Of a stretch of 62,142 nt of DNA, positions 15,702 to 23,127 are shown one piece after another. The stretch lies in assembly GCF_029813835.1 (NCBI RefSeq), contig NZ_JARVKV010000034.1, positions 1-62,142 of the forward strand. Reading direction: 5' to 3'. This DNA is from Streptomyces sp. DH37. GTDB taxonomy: Bacteria > Actinomycetota > Actinomycetes > Streptomycetales > Streptomycetaceae. The notes below the pieces were generated by a model. That model did not search any database and was not told the origin of the DNA. It was given only the letters and a program-made list of their open reading frames with translations. The first letter of the stretch is position 1. Every line of letters starts with the position of its first letter. The translations under genes and the position numbers were made by a program.

Positions 15702-16784
15702 ATGCAGGACGTCCTTGATCGCTTGCGGTCGGGTCGCGTTTGCTACACCACGCCGCACGGCGCTCAGCTCACAGGTGACAGCTTGGAGCTGCTTGGCGAG
15801 TTGCCGGCGAACAGCGTCGACCTCTTTATGACAAGCCCCCCCTTCCCTCTCCTGCGTAAGAAGGCTTACGGAAACAAGGATCAAGAGGAGTACGTCGCCT
15901 GGCTCGTGAAGTTCGCGAAGCTAGCGAAGGATGCTCTCAAGCCCACGGGTAGCCTCGTGATCGACATTGGTGGCGCTTACCAACAAGGCGTACCGGTGAG
16001 GTCGCTGCATCAATTCCGTGCACTGCTCGCATTTGTTGACGACCTTGGCTTCTTCCTGGCCGAGGAGTTCTATTGGTACAATCCCTCGAAGCTGCCGTCA
16101 CCCATTGAATGGGTAAATAAGCGTAAGTGGCGTGCCAAAGATGCGGTCAATACGGTTTGGTGGCTCTCGAAAACCGAGCGGCCAAAGGCTGATGTCGGTA
16201 AGGTCCGCGTACCCTACTCCAAGTCCATGCAGCAGCTGCTAAAGGACCCTGCAGCCTATTACACGCCAAAGGAAAGGCCGTCTCACCACAACATCGGCAA
16301 GGCATTTGGTATCGATAACGGTGGCGCGCTCCCTTCTAATCTGCTTGAGATCCCCAACCTGCTCGAGCTCCCTAACAGTCAGTCCAATGATGCGTACCTT
16401 CGCACGCTAAAGGCAATGGACCGCCCGGGTCACCCCGCTCGATTCCCGATCAAGCTGCCCTCATTCTTCATTGAGATGCTGACCGATCCGGGAGACGTCG
16501 TTGTGGACTTCTTCGGAGGCTCGAACACGACTGGCCGAGCTGCGGAAAACCTGGGCAGGAACTGGCTGTCGTTCGAGCTGGACCCTGCATACGCTGCCCT
16601 CTCTGCTGTGCGGTTCATGGAGGGCCAGGACCTCAAGGCCATACAGCGGGCGGTGAAGAAGATCGAGGGTGGCGCCACGCTGGAGCTGACAGACGTTTCC
16701 ACCCAGTCGAACAAGAAGGCCGAGGCGCCTGGCAAGCCGGAGGGTACTGCTGGCTCAACTCAGCTGAGCATCGTTGCTGACTGA
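15702..16784 (+). CDS. site-specific DNA methyltransferase (N4-cytosine type, beta-class order)
   Basis: This 360-aa enzyme should transfer a methyl group from S-adenosylmethionine to an exocyclic amino group in DNA. The catalytic motif Thr-Ser-Pro-Pro-Phe is near the N-terminus (about residues 43-47). The cofactor-binding Asp-Phe-Phe-Gly-Gly-Ser-Asn-Thr-Thr-Gly is near residue 270. That gives the motif order IV-then-I of beta-class enzymes, and SPP-F/Y favours N4-cytosine over N6-adenine. The middle part is probably the target-recognition region. It is transcribed away from the five-gene operon and most likely marks host DNA for protection from it. The tail after about residue 310 is Lys/Glu/Thr-rich and probably disordered. 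Confidence 0.88.
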   Translation: MQDVLDRLRSGRVCYTTPHGAQLTGDSLELLGELPANSVDLFMTSPPFPLLRKKAYGNKDQEEYVAWLVKFAKLAKDALKPTGSLVIDIGGAYQQGVPVRSLHQFRALLAFVDDLGFFLAEEFYWYNPSKLPSPIEWVNKRKWRAKDAVNTVWWLSKTERPKADVGKVRVPYSKSMQQLLKDPAAYYTPKERPSHHNIGKAFGIDNGGALPSNLLEIPNLLELPNSQSNDAYLRTLKAMDRPGHPARFPIKLPSFFIEMLTDPGDVVVDFFGGSNTTGRAAENLGRNWLSFELDPAYAALSAVRFMEGQDLKAIQRAVKKIEGGATLELTDVSTQSNKKAEAPGKPEGTAGSTQLSIVAD

Positions 16785-17439
16785 GGAAAACAATGCTCTG
16801 GGGCCTTTGTCTCGGTGGTAGCAGTAAGTGATGTGAGCTGAGTTGGGTTCGACGAACTGCGTACCGAAAACTTCGCGAGCGCCCTGTCGAAGGCGTGGCT
16901 CCTGGCTTCCCCTGCTCATGCTCAGGTTGAATTCGTGATGCCTGGTAGTCGGTGAGTACTTCGGACACGAGAATGCCAGTTAGCTCTGGGTGATGTGAGC
17001 GGTTCGGGCGAGACGGCGTGAGGTCGGCGTAGCGACTTTGGCCGGGAGCTGCTTTGGCGCGAGTGATCATGGCCCCTTACGCTGGCCCGCGGATCGGGCA
17101 GGCTTGTGGACCTGCCCGTTAGTGCCCGATGTGGGGCCATGATCTTCGAGGCTCGCGCCAAAGTGGCTGGCTAAAGTCGCGGAGCCGACCGCCCCAGCCA
17201 CGACGTGTTCTGACCTCATGCACGGTGTGCCTGTCCTTTTGGGCGGGAGCGGGCGGTCGGCGGTGCCGAGCGGGGCGGAGACATGAGCGCGGGCGCCGCC
17301 GGCCGCCCGCGCCCGCCCGGAGGAGCGAAGCGACGACGGGTGCTTGATGAAGTAGGGAAAGTCTTACCGCACCCATGATCGGCAACTGCCTCGATCGTGG
17401 CCTGTCGGCTCACTGCTCGACTCGGCTACCGTTCCATCC
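16785..17439. other. 655-bp gene-free region between cargo and element core
   Basis: I see no supported gene here. The region holds the large interrupted palindrome (17022-17190), then a GC-rich stretch (17230-17335). The likely promoter of the HD gene lies just before 17440, which has little or no ribosome site and may be leaderless. Confidence 0.5.
17022..17190. repeat. 170-bp interrupted palindrome, candidate origin or control site
   Basis: The left arm (17022-17076) and right arm (17133-17190) are imperfect inverted copies. They share GTCGGC, GCGACTTT, CTTTGGCGCGAG and GATCATGGCCCC in the same order. The 56-nt centre carries a further hairpin, CGGGCAGG (17095-17102) with CCTGCCCG (17111-17118). 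As single-stranded DNA it would fold into one long branched hairpin. Such structures serve as single-strand origins in rolling-circle replicons or as transfer/control loci. The location between cargo and core fits, but function is not shown. Confidence 0.7.
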
Positions 17440-18000
17440 ATGCCCTCTGCACTGGACACGCCCCAGGGAGCGGCCGGACTCGCTGAGTCCCTGCTTCCTC
17501 CGCTCGGGAACCGCTGGCTGCACACTCAGGCCGTGGCCGCTCGGGCTCGCGAGGCTGCTGCGGCTGTGTCCGAGGCGGACCGGGATCTCCTCGTCGCTGC
17601 CGCGTGGCTGCATGACATCGGCTACGCACCCGAGCTGCGCGACACCGGATTCCATCCTCTCGACGGTGCTCGTTACCTCGAATCGCTGGGTGCGCCAGCG
17701 CGTCTGGTGCGACTGGTCGCCCACCACTCCGGGGCTGTGTACGAGGCGGAACAGAGGGGACTGTCGGCCGAGCTGGCCGTCTACGAGCGGGAAGACTCTC
17801 CGGTCCTGGACGCCCTGATCTTCGCGGACATGACGACCGGCCCCGCCGGGCAGTCCTTCGACTTCGATACCCGGATCGACGAGATCCTGGTCCGCTACGA
17901 ACCGGGCACCGAGGTTCACAATGCGATCAGCAAGGCGCGGCCGTATCTCCGGGGCGCGGTCGAGCGGACTCGCGACCGCATGGCTCATCAGCCGATGTAG
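17440..18000 (+). CDS. HD-domain phosphohydrolase
   Basis: This 186-aa protein has the HD metal-binding pattern: His in Arg-Trp-Leu-His-Thr-Gln, His-Asp in Trp-Leu-His-Asp-Ile-Gly-Tyr, and His-His in Leu-Val-Ala-His-His-Ser-Gly, with a later Asp in Phe-Ala-Asp-Met. It should hydrolyse a phosphorylated, probably nucleotide, substrate. HD proteins of this type are regular passengers at this place in Streptomyces integrative elements, next to a NUDIX gene. The two genes converge and overlap by 13 bp. ATG 17440 lacks an obvious ribosome site. Confidence 0.8.
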   Translation: MPSALDTPQGAAGLAESLLPPLGNRWLHTQAVAARAREAAAAVSEADRDLLVAAAWLHDIGYAPELRDTGFHPLDGARYLESLGAPARLVRLVAHHSGAVYEAEQRGLSAELAVYEREDSPVLDALIFADMTTGPAGQSFDFDTRIDEILVRYEPGTEVHNAISKARPYLRGAVERTRDRMAHQPM

Positions 18001-18458
18001 GGCTCCGACCGGTCGGCCAGGCCGTGCTCGATCCGCATGCGCATCGACGGGTGGATGTTCAGCTCGTCCAGCTTGCTCGAGTCCACGAACGCCACTTCCT
18101 TGCTCTCGCTGCTCGTCCGCAGCTGGCCGCCGATGATGCGGGCGTGGAAGCAGACGGAGAACTGCTGGCGGACCTCGCCGTCGTCGTACGCCATGACGTG
18201 CCCGGGGTTGGTGTAGATGCCGACTAGGCCGGTCACCTCGACGTCGAAGCCTGTCTCTTCCTTGGTCTCGCGTACGGCTGCGTCAGGGGCTGACTCGCCC
18301 AGGTCGACACCGCCACCGGGCAAAGCCCAGAGGCCGTTGTCGGTCTTGTGGATCAGCAGGACCTCTCCGGCCTCGTTGCGGGCAACGGCGGTTACGGAGG
18401 GGACGAGGCTGTTCGCCTTCGGGGCGTTGGGATCGTTGAAGTAATCGACACGGGCCAT
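17988..18458 (-). CDS. NUDIX protein, possible Pif-like immunity factor
   Basis: This 156-aa protein has a complete NUDIX box (Gly-Gly-Gly-Val-Asp-Leu-Gly-Glu ... Arg-Glu-Thr-Lys-Glu-Glu-Thr-Gly, about residues 47-69). In pSAM2 the transfer-immunity factor Pif is a NUDIX protein encoded near the transfer genes, and NUDIX genes occupy the equivalent position in many related elements. The role here, donor-to-donor transfer exclusion or nucleotide clean-up, is inferred from that context only. Start ATG 18458. It is divergent from nothing nearby and lies 28 bp downstream of the regulator gene on the same strand, so the two probably form one transcript. Confidence 0.78.
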   Translation of the reverse strand: MARVDYFNDPNAPKANSLVPSVTAVARNEAGEVLLIHKTDNGLWALPGGGVDLGESAPDAAVRETKEETGFDVEVTGLVGIYTNPGHVMAYDDGEVRQQFSVCFHARIIGGQLRTSSESKEVAFVDSSKLDELNIHPSMRMRIEHGLADRSEPYIG

Positions 18459-18486
18459 GTGTTCAGCGTTGCACGTTCGGGGCCTG

Positions 18487-19218
18487 CTATGCCGTCCGGC
18501 CCCGCTCCCACGCGTAGTCGAAGCTCCGCATGTAGTGCCGGAAGGTCCGTGCTCCGGGGAGGTACCGGAAGTGCATCACCGGGTTCTGACCGGCGGGAGC
18601 TCCGAGGACGTGCGGGTTCACCAAAACATCCTCGTCGAATCGGTAGATCGAGTTGTAGAGGATCGTGTCGTGCAGCCGGACTTCGACGCCGGGTGTCGAC
18701 ATGGCGGGCTCGAGGTAGCGGCGGGTGATCCGGGCGCGTGCGGCCAGGTCGCCGCCGATGCCCTCCTCTTCGCCGCGCTGGCGGACTGCTTCGGAGTCGG
18801 GGTCGCCGAGCAGGATGCGGACCTGGGCGCCAGCCTTCGCCTTCTCGGCCAACTGGTCGGGCAGATCAGGGTGGTTGTCGAAGAGGAACAGTCCGGCGTA
18901 CACGAGGATGTCGAGCTGGTCCGTCGCCTTCTCGATCAGGGACGACCAGAGCGGAGCGGGCACCGCGCCACGGTGCGGGTAGTAGGTGATCAGCTCAGAG
19001 GCGCTGGCCTTCTCCGCCTGCTTCTCCACTGACGGCCAGAGATAGACCTCGTCGACTCCGAGGAAGCTCGCCGCCTTCCAACGGTGCCCGCGGTGCGGGG
19101 TGCGGCTGGTGGTGATCCACCGCTCGACGCTCTTGGGGTCCACTCCGACGTGCTCGGCAACGGACTGGATCGTCTCGCCCTTCGCTGAAATCGCCGCGCG
19201 TAGGCGCTCGTTCGCCAT
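18487..19218 (-). CDS. XRE-type regulator with PLD-like C-terminal domain
   Basis: This 243-aa protein has an N-terminal helix-turn-helix (Thr-Ile-Gln-Ser-Val-Ala-Glu-His-Val-Gly-Val-Asp-Pro-Lys-Ser-Val, about 16-32) and a longer C-terminal domain resembling the phospholipase D-like DUF5919 domain: Leu-Asp-Ile-Leu-Val-Tyr-Ala-Gly, Val-Arg-Ile-Leu-Leu-Gly-Asp-Pro, and later His-Asp-Thr-Ile-Leu-Tyr-Asn. No HxK pair is evident, so it is probably a ligand-sensing or structural module and not a nuclease. It faces the transfer operon across a 157-bp gap that holds inverted GGACGTTT/AAACGTCC half-sites. It is the likely repressor of the transfer and replication genes. Confidence 0.8.
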   Translation of the reverse strand: MANERLRAAISAKGETIQSVAEHVGVDPKSVERWITTSRTPHRGHRWKAASFLGVDEVYLWPSVEKQAEKASASELITYYPHRGAVPAPLWSSLIEKATDQLDILVYAGLFLFDNHPDLPDQLAEKAKAGAQVRILLGDPDSEAVRQRGEEEGIGGDLAARARITRRYLEPAMSTPGVEVRLHDTILYNSIYRFDEDVLVNPHVLGAPAGQNPVMHFRYLPGARTFRHYMRSFDYAWERGRTA

Positions 19219-19244
19219 GACGTGCCCTTCCTCGGGACCGCTGG

Positions 19245-19282
19245 GGACGTTTTGGCGATAGCTCAGACGTCCCTAAACGTCC
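19245..19282. promoter_or_regulatory. candidate operator of the XRE regulator
   Basis: GGACGTTT (19245-19252) and AAACGTCC (19275-19282) form an exact 8-bp inverted repeat. Further ACGTCC-like copies lie between and just after, in the gap between the regulator and the SCO3933-type gene. Confidence 0.4.
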
Positions 19283-19375
19283 ATGCGGACGGTGATGCGT
19301 CCACCCTCTCTCGCGGTCTCCTGATCTCACCGACGGGATGTCGGCCAACAACTCATCTCAGCAGGAGAGAAGACG

Positions 19376-19723
19376 ATGCGTCAGATCCCCGTGGACACCA
19401 CCAACGCGACCGTGATGGTTGCCAAGGCCCCGCAGCCCAAGATCAAGGACCGCCGGACCGGTGAGATCGCCACTGACAAGGACGGCGTCACGCTGATGGT
19501 CGTGGAGGTCATGTTCTCCACGCCCGACGAGGTCGAGATCCTCAAGCTCACCGTCCCGCAGCCCGGCGTCTCCGAGGACCTGGCCATGGGCACCCCGGTC
19601 GCGCTGACCGGCCTGGTCGCCTCGGCGTGGGAGAACGAGTTCAACGGCCAGAAGCGGCACGGGATCGCCTTCCGCGCGGTCGCGGTGACCTCGCTCGCCG
19701 CCGGTGCATCAAAGGCGGCCTGA
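19376..19723 (+). CDS. SCO3933-family regulatory protein
   Basis: This 115-aa protein (ATG 19376, GGAGAG upstream) matches the small protein that regularly precedes the Tra translocase in Streptomyces elements and is annotated SCO3933-family regulatory protein. It is beta-rich, with conserved-looking Lys-Asp-Arg-Arg-Thr-Gly-Glu, Thr-Leu-Met-Val-Val-Glu-Val and Gly-Thr-Pro-Val-Ala-Leu-Thr-Gly-Leu segments. The fold resembles a small OB-like barrel, but no biochemical function is known to me. It is separated by only 3 bp from tra and is the first gene of the transfer operon. Confidence 0.8.
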   Translation: MRQIPVDTTNATVMVAKAPQPKIKDRRTGEIATDKDGVTLMVVEVMFSTPDEVEILKLTVPQPGVSEDLAMGTPVALTGLVASAWENEFNGQKRHGIAFRAVAVTSLAAGASKAA

Positions 19724-19726
19724 GCC

Positions 19727-21073
19727 ATGACGTGGCTGATCGTCGCCCTGGTGCTGGTCGTCGCCGCTGCGGGTCTCCTGCGGTGGCGGCGCCCCGCCTG
19801 GTACTGGCTGACCTTCGGCGTCACCCTCGCCGTGCTGCGGGTCGTCATCCGCTACCGCTCGGTGATGGACGCCTGTGGGCTCACCGTCCCGCCGTCCCGC
19901 TGGCGGCTGGCCCTGGCCCGGACCACGAACCGGCCCGCCCCCGACTCGCGGGCTCCACGCATCCTGCGGCTGCGCCCGACCCGTACCGGCCTGGTCCTGC
20001 GGCTGGGACTGCGGCCCGGACAGGACGCCTTCGACGTGGCCGCCTCGTGTGACCGGCTGCGGCACTCCTTCGGCATGTACGGCGTCACCTCGCGGGAGCT
20101 GCGCTCGGGCGTCGTCGAGCTGCGGATGACCGGCTACGACGTGCTCAAGCGGGTGCAGATGCCGGCCAAGCTGGAGCGCACGCCGACGCGCGTCCCCGTC
20201 GCCCTGCGCGAGGACGGAGCGGTGCACTACCGCGACTACCGCACCGTCCCGCACGCCCTGACCCTGGGGGCGACGAAGTCCGGCAAGTCCGTCTACCAGC
20301 GCAACCTGGTCGCCGAGCTGGCCGCCCAGCCGGTCGCCCTGGTGGGCATCGACTGCAAGCAGGGTGTGGAGCTGTACCCGCTGGCCCGTCGCTTCTCCGC
20401 CCTGGCGGACAACGCGGACACCGCCGCCGAACTCCTCGACGCGCTCGTGGCCCACATGGAGGACGTCTATCAGCTCATCCGCGCCGAGCAGCGGATCACC
20501 GCCGACGTGCCGGACGCGGAGATCGCCGCCGACATCTGGGACCTGCCCCAGCACCTGCGCCCGGTCCCGATCGTGCTGCTCGTCGACGAGGTCGCCGAGC
20601 TGGCCCTGTTCAACACCAAGGAGGAGGAGAAGCGGCGGGACCGCATCATCACCGCCCTCGCCCGGCTCGCCCAGCTCGGCCGTGCGGCCGGCATCTACCT
20701 GGAGATCTGCGGGCAGCGCTTCGGCTCCGAACTCGGCAAGGGCATCACCATGCTCCGCGCCCAGCTCACCGGCCGCACCGCGCACCGGGTCAACGACGAA
20801 CCCTCGGCCAACATGGCCTTCGGCGACATCGCCCCGGACGCCGTGCTGGCCGCGATCCAGATATCACCCGACACCCCCGGCGTCGCCGTGGCCGGTGACT
20901 CCACCGGTGGCTGGGCCCGCGTCCGCACCCCGCACACCTCGCTGCGCAAGGCCGTCGACGCCTGCAACCGGCACGCCGCCCTGGCACCGGACCTACCCGC
21001 CCTGGCCCCGTTCCGGCCCGCGCTCAACGCCCTCGCCCCGGTCCCGGCTGTCGAGTCCGTTCCCGCCGCCTGA
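19727..21073 (+). CDS. FtsK/SpoIIIE-type conjugative DNA translocase (Tra)
   Basis: This 448-aa protein should pump double-stranded element DNA between mycelial cells. Two hydrophobic segments near the N-terminus (residues 2-20 and 27-44) anchor it in the membrane. The motor has Walker A Gly-Ala-Thr-Lys-Ser-Gly-Lys-Ser (about 183-190), an Ile-Asp-Cys-Lys-Gln-Gly segment and Walker B Ile-Val-Leu-Leu-Val-Asp-Glu (about 284-290), followed by a Gly-Gln-Arg-Phe-Gly-Ser-Glu region typical of TraSA/TraB proteins. The C-terminus is Ala/Pro-rich without a clear DNA-binding winged helix. It lies in the operon SCO3933-type-tra-spd-rep-xis-int. Confidence 0.92.
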   Translation: MTWLIVALVLVVAAAGLLRWRRPAWYWLTFGVTLAVLRVVIRYRSVMDACGLTVPPSRWRLALARTTNRPAPDSRAPRILRLRPTRTGLVLRLGLRPGQDAFDVAASCDRLRHSFGMYGVTSRELRSGVVELRMTGYDVLKRVQMPAKLERTPTRVPVALREDGAVHYRDYRTVPHALTLGATKSGKSVYQRNLVAELAAQPVALVGIDCKQGVELYPLARRFSALADNADTAAELLDALVAHMEDVYQLIRAEQRITADVPDAEIAADIWDLPQHLRPVPIVLLVDEVAELALFNTKEEEKRRDRIITALARLAQLGRAAGIYLEICGQRFGSELGKGITMLRAQLTGRTAHRVNDEPSANMAFGDIAPDAVLAAIQISPDTPGVAVAGDSTGGWARVRTPHTSLRKAVDACNRHAALAPDLPALAPFRPALNALAPVPAVESVPAA

Positions 21074-21154
21074 TCCCTCCCCGTTCCACGGTCGGCGCGA
21101 CCGCATCGCGCCACGCCCCTACCCCTGCCATGCCCGATTCCGAAGGGAGCCCTG

Positions 21155-21637
21155 ATGTTCTGCGCATACTGCGGCGACGTCGACGGTGAGGAAACCGGCG
21201 TCGACCACGACGAACGTGACTGCCCCTGGTACGACACCGACAACGGTGCCGTCACGATCGACCCGGCCAAGCTGGCCGACACCCTCAAGGCCAGGGCGGA
21301 CGGCGTCCCCACCCTGCGGGCCGCGATCGGCCTCCTCGTCTCCCACGGCCTGTGGACCAACCGTCTGGCCGAACGGCCCGGACTGCTGCTCATCGACTAC
21401 TCCGGCCCCGCCCCCGAGCCGTACGGCGTCGACTGGGTCAAGGTCATCGAGGCCCTGGACGCGAAGGACCTGCCCGCCTCCGGCGGAGAACTGCGCATCC
21501 TCGCCCTGGCCGCCTCCCTCGCCCACCCCGGCGCTCGTATCCCGCTCGGCGACGCCGTCACCGGCCTGGACGCCACGAACCTCCGCCTGGTCCTGCACGC
21601 CATCGCCACCGCCAACGGCCGCCCCGACGCGGCCTGA
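21155..21637 (+). CDS. conserved AICE protein of unknown function
   Basis: This 160-aa protein (ATG 21155, GAAGGGAG upstream) begins with Cys-Ala-Tyr-Cys and has a third Cys in Asp-Cys-Pro-Trp-Tyr, so it may bind a metal at the N-terminus. The rest is Leu/Ala-rich helix. It sits between tra and the spread gene, as similar small proteins do in other Streptomyces elements. I cannot name a function. Confidence 0.7.
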   Translation: MFCAYCGDVDGEETGVDHDERDCPWYDTDNGAVTIDPAKLADTLKARADGVPTLRAAIGLLVSHGLWTNRLAERPGLLLIDYSGPAPEPYGVDWVKVIEALDAKDLPASGGELRILALAASLAHPGARIPLGDAVTGLDATNLRLVLHAIATANGRPDAA

Positions 21638-21661
21638 CCACCCGGGAAGGAGGGACAGACC

Positions 21662-22336
21662 ATGGCCCGCTCGATCCGCCCGGACGCCGTGCTCGTCCAG
21701 GCCGTCATCGCCGGTGCCCTGTCCTTCGCGCACCTGCACGACCTGGCCGCCGCCGCCGGACAGGACGGCTGGAAAGCCTGGGCCTACCCCATCTCGGTGG
21801 ACCTGCTCCTGGTCGCCGCCTGGCGTCGGCTGCGCACCGACGGGCCGTCCCGGCTGGCCTGGTGCTGGTTCCTGATCGCCCTGGTCGCCTCGCTCGGCGC
21901 CAACGTGGCCACCGCCGGACTCCTCAACCTCGGCGACGTCCCCGCCTGGCTGCGCATCCTCGTCGCCGCCTGGCCCGCGCTCGCCTTCATGGGCGGCACC
22001 CTGCTCGCCCATTCCCCCGCGGGCCGCTCCCCGGCCCCGCCGGCACCCGCCGCCTCGGACCCCGTGCCCGAGGTGGAGCCCGAACCGGCCGTCACCGCTG
22101 AGCCGGACCCGGTGCCCGAACCCGTCGCGGTCCCGGCGCCCGAGGAAACCCCGGCCCTGCCCACCGCCGAACCTTCCCCGCCGGTGCCGGTCCCGGCCGC
22201 GCTGGTCGACCACGCCCGCAAGGTCGCCGACGACCACCACGCCCGCACCGGCACCCGGATCGACACCGACACCCTGCGCGCCCGCCTCGGCGTCCCGCCG
22301 CACCTGGCCGACGCCATCGCCGCCCAGCTCGCCTGA
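21662..22336 (+). CDS. DUF2637/SpdB-like spread membrane protein
   Basis: This 224-aa protein has about four hydrophobic segments in residues 10-120, beginning with the Phe-Ala-His-Leu-His-Asp-Leu-Ala-Ala-Ala-Ala-Gly motif typical of DUF2637 proteins. A Pro/Glu/Ala-rich linker follows. The C-terminal charged domain (Val-Asp-His-Ala-Arg-Lys-Val-Ala-Asp-Asp-His-His) ends in a small helix-turn-helix-like region. DUF2637/SpdB proteins aid spread of Streptomyces elements through septal cross-walls after primary transfer. ATG 21662 follows AAGGAGG. It belongs to the transfer operon. Confidence 0.82.
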   Translation: MARSIRPDAVLVQAVIAGALSFAHLHDLAAAAGQDGWKAWAYPISVDLLLVAAWRRLRTDGPSRLAWCWFLIALVASLGANVATAGLLNLGDVPAWLRILVAAWPALAFMGGTLLAHSPAGRSPAPPAPAASDPVPEVEPEPAVTAEPDPVPEPVAVPAPEETPALPTAEPSPPVPVPAALVDHARKVADDHHARTGTRIDTDTLRARLGVPPHLADAIAAQLA

Positions 22337-22357
22337 CCCGAAAGGAGACCACGCGTC

Positions 22358-22549
22358 ATGCCCGCCCGCGACTTCTTCCACTCCGTGATGCGGATCGGCC
22401 CGGTGCAGATCGGCACCCACCGCGACCGTCACGGCACCACCAAGCACGCCGCCGTGTGCAGCGCCGACGGCTGCGGCTGGTCCGCCGACTACTCCTCCCG
22501 GTCCGCCGCCCAGTTCGCCGCCCGCACCCACCGCTGCAAGGTCCGCTAG
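22358..22549 (+). CDS. mobile element transfer protein (SpdA-like)
   Basis: This 63-aa basic protein (ATG 22358, AAAGGAGA upstream) has a Cys-Ser-Ala-Asp-Gly-Cys-Gly-Trp-Ser pair and a final His-Arg-Cys, giving a zinc finger-like C-x4-C...H-x-C arrangement. Proteins of this size and pattern are annotated mobile element transfer protein and lie beside spd genes in many Streptomyces elements. Confidence 0.8.
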   Translation: MPARDFFHSVMRIGPVQIGTHRDRHGTTKHAAVCSADGCGWSADYSSRSAAQFAARTHRCKVR

Positions 22550-22562
22550 GAGGCCATCGCCC

Positions 22563-22718
22563 ATGGATGTCCCGCTCTGGTTCGCCCTGCTCTGCGTCGG
22601 AGTCTTCGGCGTCAAGCTCATCCGCCCTCCGCTGTGGCTGGTCCTGGTGCTGCTGCTCGGCGGCTACCTCATCGCCGACAGCCTCCTCGCCCCGGTCGTC
22701 GACCCCTTCGTCAAGTAA
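22563..22718 (+). CDS. 51-aa double-pass membrane spread protein
   Basis: Starting at ATG 22563, this tiny protein is two hydrophobic helices (residues 3-20 and 24-45) separated by Ile-Arg-Pro-Pro, with almost no soluble part. Its position between the two small spd genes, and the spacing of 13 and 11 bp to its neighbours, indicate a spread protein of the same operon. The family is not further recognised. Confidence 0.75.
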   Translation: MDVPLWFALLCVGVFGVKLIRPPLWLVLVLLLGGYLIADSLLAPVVDPFVK

Positions 22719-22729
22719 GGAGATCCGTC

Positions 22730-23041
22730 ATGCTCCGCCCGAAGCTCCCGACCATGCCCACCCCCACCCGGCCCGGCCCGCCGCCGGTCGTCGTCGAGCC
22801 GACCGCCGTTGAGCAGCACCCGACCACTGCCGCCCCGGCCCCGGCCCCGATGCACTCCCGGCCGGTCGTGCAGTTCACCCCCGGCACCGCGCTCGCCCTG
22901 GTCGGCGGCGGCACCGCCGTGGTCCTGGTCGTCGGCGCCGTCCTGGTCTCCCTGCTCCTGGCGGTCGCCGTCACCGCCGCCTCGGTCGCCGTCTGCGCCC
23001 TGGTCGTCCGCTCGCTCCTCGTTTCCCAGCACCGCCGCTGA
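22730..23041 (+). CDS. SpdD-like spread protein
   Basis: This 103-aa protein (ATG 22730, AAGGAGA upstream) has a Pro/Thr-rich N-terminal half (about 1-50) and a Gly/Ala/Val-rich hydrophobic C-terminal half with two membrane helices (about 53-95). That is the layout of SpdD spread proteins in pSAM2-type elements. It should act in intramycelial spread. The stop codon lies inside the first 75-bp repeat. Confidence 0.75.
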   Translation: MLRPKLPTMPTPTRPGPPPVVVEPTAVEQHPTTAAPAPAPMHSRPVVQFTPGTALALVGGGTAVVLVVGAVLVSLLLAVAVTAASVAVCALVVRSLLVSQHRR

Positions 23042-23111
23042 CCAGCCGCCGGGTGGCGCACACACCGCCAAGCACGCCGCCACCCGGGGCCGTTCCCTCC
23101 AACCGCCATCG
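23037..23111. repeat. 75-bp direct repeat, copy 1
   Basis: About 70 of 75 bases match copy 2 (23675-23749). The repeat starts in the final codon and stop (GC-TGA-CC) of the preceding gene. It contains GCCGGGTGGC facing GCCACCCGGGGC, so its transcript can fold into a hairpin. Confidence 0.85.
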
Positions 23112-23127
23112 CCAAGGGAGAACCCCC

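Noticed and set aside
10248..16784. Calling the cargo DISARM, BREX or Dnd
   Set aside because: No DUF1998, PglZ, BrxL or DndABC protein is present; only single components resemble these systems.
17283..17378. 31-aa frame with ATG before the HD gene
   Set aside because: There is no convincing ribosome site, it is rich in Pro/Arg/Gly from GC bias, and it has no recognisable feature.
18487..19218. Calling the XRE protein a nuclease because of its PLD-like domain
   Set aside because: No H-x-K motif pair is visible, so catalysis is not supported.
19727..23041. TraB-recognition (clt) repeats within the transfer genes
   Set aside because: I looked for clustered 8-bp repeats and could not identify a convincing set by eye; a motif search would be needed.
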